64,000 bases of DNA, from positions 1,208,501 to 1,272,500 of the forward strand of contig NZ_CP143423.1 of NCBI RefSeq assembly GCF_014337925.2, read 5' to 3'. Numbering within the stretch: the first letter of the stretch is position 1; each line of letters opens with the position of its first letter. The notes below the pieces were generated by a model. It worked only from the letters and a program-made list of their open reading frames with translations. It searched no databases and was not told where the DNA came from. The position numbers were made by a program, and so were the translations under genes. This stretch comes from Roseobacter fucihabitans (GTDB lineage: Bacteria > Pseudomonadota > Alphaproteobacteria > Rhodobacterales > Rhodobacteraceae). Positions 38,365 through 47,703 of the stretch are shown here, piece by piece.

Positions 38365-38396
38365 CCAGCCGCTTTGGTTCAAACCAAAGCGGCTGG
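38365..38396. terminator. Perfect inverted repeat between convergent genes
   Basis: Two 15-base arms (ccagccgctttggtt / aaccaaagcggctgg) are separated by 2 bases, between the lipoprotein gene ending at 38325 and the regulator ending at 38475. It can fold as a strong hairpin from either strand, as expected for a bidirectional terminator. No long T-run follows, so the exact mechanism is open. Confidence 0.7.
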
Positions 38397-38474
38397 TCTG
38401 CGCAAGAAGGGCATCGCCAATGGCCGGTGCCGCGAGACTATTTTTGTGGAAATTGAACACTTGGCCGCGTCTTG

Positions 38475-39140
38475 TTACGGCGCGTAATCCGCCAGCGATT
38501 TGCCGGGCTCATCCACAAACAGCTCCGGCAAGGCCTCTGCGGTCTGTATCAGATCCACCCGGAACACGCGGAAAGCACTGCGCAATTCACACCATGCGGT
38601 CAGTGTCCAGACGCGTCCCCAATATTCCATATGAAGCGGGCGAATAACGCGGGTGCTGACCTGCGCGTCTTTTGATGTATAGGTGATGCGCAGTTTTTGT
38701 TTCGCGCGAATGGCCGCACGCAGGATCGGCATATGAGAAAACCCCCGTGCCGCATCCGCAAAGGGGTAGACCGCGAATTTCCAAGCATCAGCCTGCGCAA
38801 TCGTCTGGGTCGGCAGCACGGCATCGACCTTATCCGCCAGGCTGAGTGCTGCGGCCTTGAGATCGGCATCGGCGGCTTCGGCCACGATGGCCATGCCAAG
38901 GTTGAGCGCCTCCAACTCCTCCACTGTCAGGGTCAGCGGTGGCAGGGTGATCGCCTCCGTGATCATATAGCCGACACCGCGCTCGCCCTGCACCGGCACG
39001 CCCGAAGCGGTGAGCGTGTCCATGTCGCGGTAAATCGTGCGGGTTGATACCTCCAGGCGGGTCGCGATGTCCTGCGCGCGGTGCAACCGCCCGTCGCGCA
39101 GGATCTGGATGATGTCAAAAAGGCGGTCCGTGCGGCGCAT
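38475..39140 (-). CDS. YafY-type HTH/WYL transcriptional regulator
   Basis: The 221-residue protein has a DeoR/HTH_11 N-terminal helix-turn-helix (RTDRLFDIIQILRDGRLHRA, LEVSTRTIYRDMDTLTASGV). It is followed by a WYL-type ligand-sensing domain (QKLRITYTSKDAQVSTRVIR, PLHMEYWGRVWTLTAWCELR). WYL regulators often respond to nucleic-acid fragments or nucleotides. The small exported protein downstream of its start is on the same strand but upstream in reading order, so no target can be inferred. Confidence 0.9.
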   Translation of the reverse strand: MRRTDRLFDIIQILRDGRLHRAQDIATRLEVSTRTIYRDMDTLTASGVPVQGERGVGYMITEAITLPPLTLTVEELEALNLGMAIVAEAADADLKAAALSLADKVDAVLPTQTIAQADAWKFAVYPFADAARGFSHMPILRAAIRAKQKLRITYTSKDAQVSTRVIRPLHMEYWGRVWTLTAWCELRSAFRVFRVDLIQTAEALPELFVDEPGKSLADYAP

Positions 39141-39167
39141 GGGGGGACACTGCCACCGGCGTGCGGC

Positions 39168-39542
39168 CTAGTCCATCTGCATCATGACGCGCGCATAGCG
39201 CAACTCGACAGATGTTTCCGCCATCATCGCAAAGAACCGTGCAAACTCGGGCCGTTGCATCGCGTTGGCTTCGGTCTCTTTCGCGGCTTGCAGCGACGTC
39301 CAGAGAATAAAATCGGTCCAGACCCCATTGTCATCCCGCGACAGGGTGCGCGAGATAACAGCCCCGGTCTCGCGCAGAAAGGCTTCGGTCCCTTGTGCGG
39401 CCAAGACGGCGGCCTCGATGCTGATGCCCGGTTTCAACCGATAACTCACGATTTCGGCAATCGGACCCGGAGCCGGGTCGCCGCGCGGCGTATCCGTGGC
39501 GGCGAATGCGATGAGGGTGGTGAATAGGGGGAGAATGCGCAT
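39168..39542 (-). CDS. Small exported protein of ABM-like fold
   Basis: The 124-residue protein begins with a short signal (MRILPLFTTLIAFAAT). The mature part (IAEIVSYRLKPGISIEAAVL, AFLRETGAVISRTLSRDDNG, WTDFILWTSLQAAKETEANA, RPEFARFFAMMAETSVELRY) looks like a dimeric alpha-beta-barrel (antibiotic-biosynthesis-monooxygenase-like) domain, probably periplasmic. The start at 39542 is preferred to 39668, whose extra residues are not signal-like. It is divergent to tatA. Confidence 0.65.
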   Translation of the reverse strand: MRILPLFTTLIAFAATDTPRGDPAPGPIAEIVSYRLKPGISIEAAVLAAQGTEAFLRETGAVISRTLSRDDNGVWTDFILWTSLQAAKETEANAMQRPEFARFFAMMAETSVELRYARVMMQMD

Positions 39543-39754
39543 GAGTTTTCCTTTCAATATCCTGCGTTCAGCGTGGACATGACACAGCACAACTGACATA
39601 AACCTGTCAGTTGATATGCTGCGATGCGCATTTTCTGGGTTAACGGCCCCTCTGATGGCATCAGACACGGCTTTGAGCCTTCCCGTCGGGCCTGGATTTT
39701 CGTAACGCTGTGATGGAATGCTCGGCAGGGCGCAAAAGATATGGGAGATTTCAA

Positions 39755-39967
39755 ATGTTGAATAATATTGGCCTTCCCGGCCTGTTGCTGATCGCGGTTG
39801 TCGTGCTGGTGCTTTTTGGGCGCGGCAAGATTTCCAGCCTGATGGGCGAAGTCGGCAAGGGCATCACCTCCTTCAAAAAGGGCATCAGCGACGGGCAGGA
39901 TGAGATCGCCAAGGCCTCCGAGGAAGCCAAGGATGTCACGCCCGAGACCGAAAAAGACAAGGTCTGA
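39755..39967 (+). CDS. tatA: Sec-independent protein translocase subunit TatA
   Basis: TatA is a 70-residue pore-forming subunit of the twin-arginine system, which exports folded proteins. One N-terminal helix ([20 protein letters not shown]) is followed by the [17 protein letters not shown] amphipathic helix and an acidic/basic tail. The ATG has gggaga upstream. An upstream in-frame ATG at 39710 would add a non-family extension. Confidence 0.95.
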   Translation: MLNNIGLPGLLLIAVVVLVLFGRGKISSLMGEVGKGITSFKKGISDGQDEIAKASEEAKDVTPETEKDKV

Positions 39968-39970
39968 TCC

Positions 39971-40429
39971 ATGTTCGATATTGGCATGACGGAGATGCTG
40001 GTCATCGGCGTCGTCGCTCTGATCGTTGTGGGCCCGAAGGATTTGCCGGTGCTGTTCCGCAAGGCGGGAGAGGCGGTCGGCAAGGCCAAGGGCATGGCGC
40101 GCGAGTTCAGCCGGGCCATGAATGATGCGGCCGATCAAACCGGCATGAATGACGTCGCCAAGGGCCTCAAAACCGCGACCAACCCGATCAATTCGGCGAT
40201 TGACGGGGTGAAAAACGCGGCGGCCGATCTGAGTAAATTTGATCCCGAAAGCGAGACCGGCAAGCTGGCGTCTGAGCGCGCCGAACAGACCAAGAAGATC
40301 CAGGCCGCGACCGCCCGTGCGGCGGCAGATCGTAAAATGAAAGAGGCGCAGGACGCTCAGGCCGCCGCCGCCAAGCTCGAAGCAGCCCGCGACGCCGCCC
40401 CGACACCCCCCGCCAAGAGTGACACATGA
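39971..40429 (+). CDS. tatB: Sec-independent protein translocase subunit TatB
   Basis: TatB is a 152-residue receptor subunit with one N-terminal helix ([20 protein letters not shown], with the G-P-K motif), then amphipathic and coiled-coil-like segments rich in Ala, Lys and Glu. It binds Tat substrates with TatC. It starts 3 bases after tatA and its stop overlaps tatC as ATGA. Confidence 0.95.
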   Translation: MFDIGMTEMLVIGVVALIVVGPKDLPVLFRKAGEAVGKAKGMAREFSRAMNDAADQTGMNDVAKGLKTATNPINSAIDGVKNAAADLSKFDPESETGKLASERAEQTKKIQAATARAAADRKMKEAQDAQAAAAKLEAARDAAPTPPAKSDT

Positions 40430-41313
40430 GCGCATCCGATGACATCGACGAAAGTGCCGCCCCGCTGATCGAGCATCTGGCGGAATTGCGCACGCGGCTG
40501 ATCCGCTCCGTGCTCGCATTTCTGGTTGGCATCGTGCTGGTCTTCATCGTGGCCGAACCGATCCTGCAATATCTGCTGGGACCGATTGAGGCCACGCTGC
40601 GCGACCTGGGCGATCCGTCCCCGACGCTGCAATACACCTCCCCGCAGGAATACCTCTTTACGCTGTTTCGGATCTCCATGGTCTTTGGCTTTGCGCTGGC
40701 CTTTCCTGTAATCGGGTTCCAGCTCTGGCGCTTTGTCGCCCCCGGTCTTTACAAGGCGGAGAAGGGTGCGTTCCTGCCGTTCCTGCTGGCTTCGCCCTTG
40801 ATGTTCATGCTGGGCGCGTCCTTTGCGCATCTGGTCGTGACGCCGCTGGCGATGCAATTCTTCCTTGGATTTGCCGATGTCTCCTCGATCTTTGCGAATC
40901 TGCTGTCCGGGACGGTCTCCGATCTGCCCGTGGACGCTGCCATTGTCCCGGAAACCCAGGACGGCGTGCGCATCACCTTCTTTGGCAAGGTCAATGAATC
41001 GCTCGATATCACGCTGAAATTCATCATGGCCTTCGGGATGTGTTTCCAATTGCCGGTGCTGCTGACGCTGATGGGCAAGGCCGGTCTGGTGAGCGGTGAG
41101 GGGCTTGCGAATGTGCGCAAATACGCCGTGGTCGCCATTCTGGTGCTGGCCGCATTGGTCACCCCGCCGGATGTGATCACGCAGGGCATCCTCTTTGTGG
41201 TGGTTTATGGTCTCTATGAGGTTTCCATCTTCCTTGTGCGCCGCGTCGAGAATAAGCGCGAAGCAAAACTGCGCGCCGAAGGGTTCTATGACGATGAGGA
41301 CGAATTGACGTGA
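40426..41313 (+). CDS. tatC: Sec-independent protein translocase subunit TatC
   Basis: TatC is a 295-residue membrane subunit that recognises twin-arginine signals. Six helices are expected. The N-terminal [20 protein letters not shown], the periplasmic cap with [20 protein letters not shown], and [20 protein letters not shown] are family signatures. The overlap with tatB and with the following ATPase gene (GTGA) shows a tight operon. Confidence 0.96.
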   Translation: MSASDDIDESAAPLIEHLAELRTRLIRSVLAFLVGIVLVFIVAEPILQYLLGPIEATLRDLGDPSPTLQYTSPQEYLFTLFRISMVFGFALAFPVIGFQLWRFVAPGLYKAEKGAFLPFLLASPLMFMLGASFAHLVVTPLAMQFFLGFADVSSIFANLLSGTVSDLPVDAAIVPETQDGVRITFFGKVNESLDITLKFIMAFGMCFQLPVLLTLMGKAGLVSGEGLANVRKYAVVAILVLAALVTPPDVITQGILFVVVYGLYEVSIFLVRRVENKREAKLRAEGFYDDEDELT

Positions 41314-42155
41314 TCGACGACCCGATGGACCGGATCGCGGCGGCGCTGGAACGTATGGCACCGCCGTCCCAAGCTGCCCCCGATTTCGCTGCCGCTGCCG
41401 CCTTTGTATGGCATGTTGAACCGGACCGGCTTGAACCGGTGGCAGAGGTCTCGCGCGTTGATCTTTCGCTGCTGATTGGTGTGGACCGCTCGCGCGATAC
41501 CTTGCTGGCGAATACCGAACAATTTGCGCGGGGCTTGCCCGCCAATAACGCGCTGCTTTGGGGTGCGCGGGGTATGGGAAAGTCAAGTTTAGTCAAGGCG
41601 ATACACGGCGAAGTTCATGCAAAACATGAAGGCCTGCGGATCATCGAATTGCAACGCGAAGACCTGCCTTCTGTCGGGCGTTTGCTGAACCTGCTGCGCG
41701 GTGCGCCTTATCGGTTCATCCTGTTTTGCGATGACCTTAGTTTTGGCCATGATGATGCGCATTACAAGAGCCTCAAGGCGGTGCTGGATGGTGGGATCGA
41801 AGGACGCCCGGAAAACGTCGTGCTTTACGCAACCTCCAACAGGCGCCACCTGATGCCGCGTGATATGATCGAAAACGAGCGGGGTAGCGCGATCAACCCC
41901 TCCGAGGCGGTTGAGGAAAAAGTGTCGCTGTCGGATCGGTTCGGCTTGTGGCTCGGCTTTCACCCCTGTGATCAGGATCAATACCTGGCGATGATCCGCG
42001 GCTATTGCACGGCTTACGGTGTGGATATATCAGACGAAAACCTGCGCGCCGAAGCCATTGAATGGCAAGCCACCCGCGGGTCCCGCTCAGGGCGCGTGGC
42101 CTGGCAATATTTCACCGATCTGGCCGGTCGCAGCGGTGTGACGCTCGCGGGCTGA
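41310..42155 (+). CDS. DUF815 family AAA+-type ATPase
   Basis: The 281-residue cytoplasmic ATPase has Walker A ALLWGARGMGKSSLVKAIHG and a Walker B-like FILFCDDLSFGHDD. It continues with the DUF815 block LKAVLDGGIEGRPENVVLYA and TSNRRHLMPRDM, then a sensor-type R in a C-terminal helical lid. Function in bacteria is unknown. The GTG start overlaps the tatC stop, so it is probably expressed with the Tat genes. Confidence 0.88.
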   Translation: MIDDPMDRIAAALERMAPPSQAAPDFAAAAAFVWHVEPDRLEPVAEVSRVDLSLLIGVDRSRDTLLANTEQFARGLPANNALLWGARGMGKSSLVKAIHGEVHAKHEGLRIIELQREDLPSVGRLLNLLRGAPYRFILFCDDLSFGHDDAHYKSLKAVLDGGIEGRPENVVLYATSNRRHLMPRDMIENERGSAINPSEAVEEKVSLSDRFGLWLGFHPCDQDQYLAMIRGYCTAYGVDISDENLRAEAIEWQATRGSRSGRVAWQYFTDLAGRSGVTLAG

Positions 42156-42167
42156 GCCTCGCGCATC

Positions 42168-43358
42168 CTATTTGAGATAGGGGATGGGATCGACGCTGTC
42201 GAACCCCTTGCGCACCTCGAAATGCACATAGGCATCATCACCACTCCGCAATTCAGCGATGGTCTGGCCACGCTTGACGCGGGTTCCTTTTTCGACGGTG
42301 ACATCGGTCACATTCGCATAGACCGTCAGCAATTCGGGATCATGGCGGATCACGATGATCGGGATGCCCTCAGCGCTTTTGGTGATGGCGGCAACCGTGC
42401 CCGCATCGGCGGCCTTGACCGGATCACCGGCGTTGGCTTTGATGTTGATGCCTTCGTTCTTGCCTTTGGCGTATTCGCGAATGATGGACCCGGAAACTGG
42501 GAACACCATGGCGGCCTCGGATGAGGCTTTGCTCGCCTCACCGACGTCGACCTGGGGCAATACCGCAGCGGTCACGGTTTTTTCAGGTTCAGGCAGAGGT
42601 TTTGTCGCGCTTGGCGGTGTGGGTGTGGGTGAACCGGCACCCGGCTGGGTCACGGCGGCGGTGCTTGCAGCGGCCGTCGGTTGCGGTCCGGCCTGCCGGG
42701 CGAGCGGGATCAGCAGGAACTGGCCTTCGCGGATCGCGAAATCAGACCCCAAACCATTCCATTCGGCCAGCGATTTCACCGGAACATTGTAGAGCCGCGC
42801 AATGGTATAGGCGGTTTCGCCGCGTTCTACTTTGTGGCGCGTCGGCTCCGTACCGCTCTGGGGCTGCGGGGTGGTTGCGGCGGGCGGCAATGCGGCGGTA
42901 CGCACGCCTTGCGTCTCGGGCGCGCGGTTGATGGCATCCCCGGCGAGGGTTGCAACGTCCACGCTGCCCGCGGCGACCGCGCCCGTCGCGGCGGAAGGTT
43001 CCGCCACGCGACTGGGCAGGGCGATGACCTCACCACTGCGCAGCGGCACGCCACTTTCGATGCCGTTGAAGCGCGCCAATTCGGGTGCGCTGACGCCAAG
43101 GCGCTGTGCCACGCTTTCAACCGTGTCCCCGCGTTGGGCAATGGCCACCTGGTAATTGGGATAGGAAATCACACCGCGCGCGTCCGGGTTGGGGCGTTCG
43201 GCGATCTGTTCCTGGTTGGCAGCGCCTGCCGTACTGAAGGCACCAAGCCCGCTGCGGATGTCAAAATCAAGCGGATCAGCGCAGCCGGCCAGTGCGACCA
43301 TCGCTGTCATACTCAACAGCCACAGGCGCACACGCGGGCGCGAAGTAAAATGTGTCAT
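42168..43358 (-). CDS. LysM/M23 peptidase-domain lipoprotein (NlpD-like)
   Basis: The 396-residue envelope lipoprotein has signal and lipobox at LSMTAMVALAGC. Two LysM domains bind peptidoglycan (YQVAIAQRGDTVESVAQRLG and HKVERGETAYTIARLYNVPV), separated by Pro/Ala-rich linkers. A C-terminal M23 domain follows (PVSGSIIREYAKGKNEGINI, GDPVKAADAGTVAAI, YAHFE equivalent DDAYVHFEVRKG). Catalytic His/Asp positions of active M23 enzymes are only partly kept, as in NlpD activators of amidases. The ATG at 43358 has gagg 8 bases upstream. Confidence 0.88.
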   Translation of the reverse strand: MTHFTSRPRVRLWLLSMTAMVALAGCADPLDFDIRSGLGAFSTAGAANQEQIAERPNPDARGVISYPNYQVAIAQRGDTVESVAQRLGVSAPELARFNGIESGVPLRSGEVIALPSRVAEPSAATGAVAAGSVDVATLAGDAINRAPETQGVRTAALPPAATTPQPQSGTEPTRHKVERGETAYTIARLYNVPVKSLAEWNGLGSDFAIREGQFLLIPLARQAGPQPTAAASTAAVTQPGAGSPTPTPPSATKPLPEPEKTVTAAVLPQVDVGEASKASSEAAMVFPVSGSIIREYAKGKNEGINIKANAGDPVKAADAGTVAAITKSAEGIPIIVIRHDPELLTVYANVTDVTVEKGTRVKRGQTIAELRSGDDAYVHFEVRKGFDSVDPIPYLK

Positions 43359-43426
43359 CTGCAATTCCTCAATCAGCCACTGGCGCGCATCGGTTGATCC
43401 GACGCTTTGAGCGCAAGTATAGCAGC

Positions 43427-44071
43427 TTATCCGTCCTTTCCCAAGCCTTCGAGCAAAGGAACAAAACGGACCTGGCGCAGCTCTTCATATTCAATGCCTT
43501 GCCGGGTTTTGCGCACAACAATGAGGTGCTGCACCGCATCAGATTGACCCACCGGCACCACCATGATGCCGTCCATCTTGAGCTGGTCCATCAATGTGCC
43601 GGGGGGATCTTCGGCGGCGGCGGTCACGATGATGCGGTCAAATGGAGCCTGATCGGGCAGACCAAAACTGCCGTCCCCGGTGATGGCGGTGATATTTGCT
43701 AGGCTCATCTCGTCAAAAATATCGCGCGCTTCACGCACGAGGCGGCGATGGCGGTCAATGGTATAGACGCGGCGTGCAAGCTTGCTCAGGATCGCGGCCT
43801 GATAGCCCGAACCCGTGCCGATTTCGAGCACCTTGTCACGCGGGCTGACATGCAGAGCCTGCGTCATCAGCCCGACAACCGATGGCTGGCTGATGGTTTG
43901 CCCGCAAGCGATGGGCAACGGCATGTCCTCATAGGCGCGCTCGGAAAAAATGCCGCGGATGAACGGCCCGCGATCAATGCTCTCCATCGCGGAGAGCACA
44001 CGTTTGTCGGTCACACCTTTGGAGCGCAGCGCATAGAGAAATTGCATCTTGCGTTCCGCATCAGGGGTCAT
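43427..44071 (-). CDS. pcm: Protein-L-isoaspartate O-methyltransferase
   Basis: The 214-residue SAM-dependent enzyme repairs isoaspartyl residues in damaged proteins. Motifs include the substrate loop [20 protein letters not shown], the SAM-binding [20 protein letters not shown], and [17 protein letters not shown]. The start overlaps the surE stop (ATGA), the common surE-pcm pair. Confidence 0.94.
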   Translation of the reverse strand: MTPDAERKMQFLYALRSKGVTDKRVLSAMESIDRGPFIRGIFSERAYEDMPLPIACGQTISQPSVVGLMTQALHVSPRDKVLEIGTGSGYQAAILSKLARRVYTIDRHRRLVREARDIFDEMSLANITAITGDGSFGLPDQAPFDRIIVTAAAEDPPGTLMDQLKMDGIMVVPVGQSDAVQHLIVVRKTRQGIEYEELRQVRFVPLLEGLGKDG

Positions 44072-44853
44072 GTGGCGATGCCGGAAAGCGCGCCCATCAT
44101 TTCATGCGCCGTTAGATCCGCGCGCATCGGCGTCACCGAAATAAAGCCTGCCAAATTATCGGCGGCATCTGACCCCGGAGCCGTGGCGATCTGTTGATCC
44201 CCGCCCCGGATCCACAAAAACCGCCGCCCCGAGGGGGACATATGCGGCTCGGTTGAAAACCCCGTGCCGCTGCGTATCCCTTGCGTGGACAGGCGCACAC
44301 CCTTAACGTCCTGTCCGGCTACGGGCGGAAAATTCACGTTGTAAAACAAACGGTAACCGCCATTTTCTTCTGGCGTATGCGCGAGAATACGGCGCATAAC
44401 ATCCGCACCGTGCTGCGCGGCGGCCTCAAACGGATTGTCGATCTGGGCATTTGCGGGGCCGTAATATTGCGACAGCGCGATGGCAGGCAAGCCTTGCAAA
44501 GCCGCCTCCATTGCCCCCCCGATGGTGCCGGAATAAAGCGTATTTTCGGCCGAATTATTGCCCCGGTTGACGCCTGAAAGAACCAGATCGGGCGGGGTAT
44601 TCTTCATGACATCATGGAGCCCGGCCAAAATGCAATCCGCAGGTGATCCTTCGGCGGCAAAGCGGCGCGGGCCAAATTCGCTGATCATCATCGGGTGGGT
44701 ATAGCTGATGCAATGACCGACGCCGGATTGCTCAAACGCCGGAGCCACGGTCCAGACCTCGCCCGTATCGCCGGCGAGATCGGCGGCAATATCATGCAGC
44801 ACCTTCAGCCCCGGCGCATTAATACCGTCGTCATTTGTAATGAGAATTCGCAT
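44068..44853 (-). CDS. surE: 5'/3'-nucleotidase SurE
   Basis: The 261-residue metal-dependent nucleotidase acts on nucleoside monophosphates and is linked to stationary-phase survival. The N-terminal active site [19 protein letters not shown] and the later [20 protein letters not shown] and [12 protein letters not shown] are diagnostic. The ATG at 44853 is chosen; an upstream in-frame ATG adds 16 residues with no family match. Confidence 0.95.
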   Translation of the reverse strand: MRILITNDDGINAPGLKVLHDIAADLAGDTGEVWTVAPAFEQSGVGHCISYTHPMMISEFGPRRFAAEGSPADCILAGLHDVMKNTPPDLVLSGVNRGNNSAENTLYSGTIGGAMEAALQGLPAIALSQYYGPANAQIDNPFEAAAQHGADVMRRILAHTPEENGGYRLFYNVNFPPVAGQDVKGVRLSTQGIRSGTGFSTEPHMSPSGRRFLWIRGGDQQIATAPGSDAADNLAGFISVTPMRADLTAHEMMGALSGIAT

Positions 44854-44952
44854 GAATAAGCCCCTTTGCGCCTTGATAGGCGAGCCCTGCACTTGCGGCA
44901 AGAGCGCGTGCGCCGGGCGCGGGTTTTATTGTTTTCGCGTAGCGTTCTGGCG

Positions 44953-45588
44953 TCAAAGCTGTGCAAGAACAGCCTTGGCCGCGATGGTCGGATCGGTCAA
45001 TTTTTCCCTGTCTTCACCAGGATGAAACCGCGCACGGGTGGCCGTTGGCATGGGGGGAGGCGTAAGGATCGACACCTTTGGCCCGGTTTTCACCGTTTCC
45101 GCCTGCCAGCTGCGCGCCAAGGCAATTTGTGCGGCCTTTGTGCTGCCGTAGCTGCCAAAAAATTTCACACCTGCCTGCGGATCATCAAAGAAAACAGCCT
45201 GTCCAGACGCGCCGAGCAGGGGCGCCACATAGGCGATCAACGTCGCGGTAGCCGTCAGATTGCCGGACACGGATCTCGCAAAATCTTTGGGATCGATATG
45301 GTTTGTTGGCGTGAGCGGGGCGGCATGAATGGCCGTGTGACACCACAGATCCAGCGTGTTCCAACGCTCGTAAATCCCCCGGCATAGCGTCGCCATCGCA
45401 TCCGCATTCGTGACATCCATCGGTGCCAAGGTCGCGGATCCGCCTTTGGCCGTGATCCGGTCGTCGAGCTCTTCAAGCGCGCCGGTGGTTTTCGCCACGG
45501 CGATGATATGATGGGTCGGGGCCAAGGCCACGGCCAGGGCGGCACCCAAGCCACGTGAGGCACCGGTAATGAGGGCTGTTTTTGTCAT
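44953..45588 (-). CDS. Short-chain dehydrogenase/reductase
   Basis: This 211-residue protein shows the cofactor loop ALITGASRGLGAALAVALAP and a catalytic YGSTK (Tyr-x-x-x-Lys) in KFFGSYGSTKAAQIALARSW. The NNAG motif is replaced by CHTAIHAAP, which is unusual. The substrate is unknown. It lies about 100 bp upstream of surE on the same strand. Confidence 0.82.
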   Translation of the reverse strand: MTKTALITGASRGLGAALAVALAPTHHIIAVAKTTGALEELDDRITAKGGSATLAPMDVTNADAMATLCRGIYERWNTLDLWCHTAIHAAPLTPTNHIDPKDFARSVSGNLTATATLIAYVAPLLGASGQAVFFDDPQAGVKFFGSYGSTKAAQIALARSWQAETVKTGPKVSILTPPPMPTATRARFHPGEDREKLTDPTIAAKAVLAQL

Positions 45589-45620
45589 GAAACATGTGAT
45601 GGGCGCGATTGATGGGCGCG

Positions 45621-46025
45621 TCAAGCGGTCGCGCGATGATATTTGAGCGTAAGGAGGGCGCAATGTTCGATGGCATCCATCGGCATGGGGTTTTTCAGGT
45701 CAATATGCAAGGCGCGTGCAACTTCGTAGTCAAATTGGGTTGGGTAGATCGTGCGCAGGGTTTCAAGCAGGTTGGTCCGGCAATTCACATAAAGACTAAG
45801 TCGGTCCATCCGGGCGGGGCTCCAATGGCATCGCAACGTGGACCCGACCCTTGGTTTTTTCGGCAACCAGGAAGGCTGCCCCCATTTCAGAGTTTCCTGC
45901 AAAGGTCCAACATCATGGCGCGCAGCGACGTCGAAAACTATTCGTCGAATTTTTCCAAATCGGGCTTTGGCCTCAACAGGCCAGGGCTTGATGGTTTCGC
46001 AGAGGTCATCGGGCAACGGTTTCAT
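45621..46025 (-). CDS. DUF1801-like small protein
   Basis: The 134-residue soluble protein contains PWPVEAKARFGKIRRIVFDV, TLKWGQPSWLPKKPRVGSTL, a region DRLSLYVNCRTNLLETLRTI and a helical end. The pattern resembles the DUF1801 (YdhG-like) fold. A TTG at 46043 is an alternative start, but a usable ribosome site is not clear for either. Function is unknown. Confidence 0.6.
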   Translation of the reverse strand: MKPLPDDLCETIKPWPVEAKARFGKIRRIVFDVAARHDVGPLQETLKWGQPSWLPKKPRVGSTLRCHWSPARMDRLSLYVNCRTNLLETLRTIYPTQFDYEVARALHIDLKNPMPMDAIEHCALLTLKYHRATA

Positions 46026-46071
46026 GTGGCTATAGTGCTCCAACTCCCTGACATTTTTTGTCAGCAGTCGA

Positions 46072-47559
46072 TTACTCCGCGGCCTTCATTTCGAACCCGC
46101 TTTCGATCTGGTCGGAGGGTTTGACCGGGTATTCGCCAGAAAAACAGGCATCGCAATATTGGGGTTGCTTGGCGTTGCGCCCTTTTGCTTCGCCAACCGC
46201 ACGGTACAGACCGTCCAGAGAAATGAAGCGCAAACTGTCCACTTGCAGATGTTCGCGCATTTCCTCTTCGGACATCGTCGCGGCGAGCAGCTTTTCACGT
46301 TGCGGCGTGTCCACCCCATAAAAACAGGGCCATGCCGTGGGCGGCGAGGCAATGCGGAAATGCACCTCGGCGGCTCCGGCATCCAGGATCATCTCCTTGA
46401 TCTTGCGCGATGTGGTACCACGCACAACCGAATCATCCACCAGGATCACGCGCTTGCCCTTTATCAACGCCCGGTTCACGTTCAGTTTCAGGCGCACACC
46501 CATGTTGCGGATTTGTTCGGTGGGCTCGATGAATGTGCGGCCCATGTATTGGTTGCGGATGATCCCCATTGCATAGGGAATACCAGATTCCAGCGAGAAT
46601 CCAATTGCCGCAGGCGTACCCGAATCAGGAACGGGGCAGACCAGATCGGCGTCCACTGGCGCTTCCTTGGCCAATTCACGCCCAATGGCTTCGCGGGTTT
46701 CATAAACAGACCGACCGCCCAGAATACTGTCGGGCCGGCTGAAATAGACATGTTCAAAAATACAAAATCGCGGTTTTTGGGGGCGGAAGGGGAAGTGCGA
46801 TTCCACGCCCTTCTCGGTGATTACAACCATTTCGCCCGGTTTGATTTCACGTATGAACTCTGCGCCGATGATGTCGAGCGCGCAGGTTTCCGAACTCAGC
46901 GCCCACCCATCTGCAACACGGCCCAGAACCAAAGGCCGCACCCCAAGCGGATCCCGCACGCCAATCAATTTGGTACGGGTCATCGCGACGACGGAAAATG
47001 CGCCCTCGACCCGGCGCAGCGCGTCTTCCATGCGTTCGGGGATCGTGCGTTGCAGGCTGCGCGCCATCAGGTGGATGATGCATTCGCTGTCCGAGGAGGA
47101 TTGAAATATTGACCCGCGTTCGATCAATTCCCGGCGTAACGCGTTTGCGTTGGTGATATTGCCGTTATGGGCAATCGCGGCACCCCCCATGGCGAATTCA
47201 CCAAAGAACGGTTGCACGTCGCGGATCGCGGTCTGTCCCTTTGAACCGGCGGTGGAATAGCGCACATGCCCGATGGCCAGCGGGCCGGGCAGGGTTTCCA
47301 TGATCTTTTGCGAGGTAAAATTATCGCGCACATAGCCAAAGCGTCGGGCCGATTGAAACCCCTGTTCGGCGTCATGCGAAACGATGCCGCCGGCTTCCTG
47401 GCCACGATGTTGCAGCGCGTGCAGGCCAAGTGCGACGAAATTGGCGGCATCGACAACGCCAATCACGCCGAAAATGCCACATTCCTCTTTCAGTTTGTCC
47501 TCATCGTCACCATCACCATCACGCAGATAGGAGGTGTCGAAGGGGTGAGCGGGCGGCAT
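46072..47559 (-). CDS. purF: Amidophosphoribosyltransferase
   Basis: The 495-residue enzyme makes phosphoribosylamine in the first step of purine synthesis. After a short propeptide, the catalytic N-terminal cysteine is Cys27 (KLKEECGIFGVIGV), which would be exposed by processing. The glutaminase domain shows ALQHRGQEAGG and AIAHNGNITNA. The PRPP site is VILVDDSVVRGTTSRKI, and CDACFSGEYP lies near the end. The chosen start (MPPAHPFDTSY) removes an unlikely 33-residue extension. Confidence 0.95.
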   Translation of the reverse strand: MPPAHPFDTSYLRDGDGDDEDKLKEECGIFGVIGVVDAANFVALGLHALQHRGQEAGGIVSHDAEQGFQSARRFGYVRDNFTSQKIMETLPGPLAIGHVRYSTAGSKGQTAIRDVQPFFGEFAMGGAAIAHNGNITNANALRRELIERGSIFQSSSDSECIIHLMARSLQRTIPERMEDALRRVEGAFSVVAMTRTKLIGVRDPLGVRPLVLGRVADGWALSSETCALDIIGAEFIREIKPGEMVVITEKGVESHFPFRPQKPRFCIFEHVYFSRPDSILGGRSVYETREAIGRELAKEAPVDADLVCPVPDSGTPAAIGFSLESGIPYAMGIIRNQYMGRTFIEPTEQIRNMGVRLKLNVNRALIKGKRVILVDDSVVRGTTSRKIKEMILDAGAAEVHFRIASPPTAWPCFYGVDTPQREKLLAATMSEEEMREHLQVDSLRFISLDGLYRAVGEAKGRNAKQPQYCDACFSGEYPVKPSDQIESGFEMKAAE

Positions 47560-47703
47560 GATCTTGGACAACGGGCAGCTCCGAATCCGGGTTTGGATGA
47601 CAGACCCTATGTAGGGTGTCGCGCGGTGGGTGTCACGAACCGATCCTGATATGCGCAATGTTAATGAGGTGGAGGTGACGGTTTGTACAAGCTTGGCGAG
47701 AAT

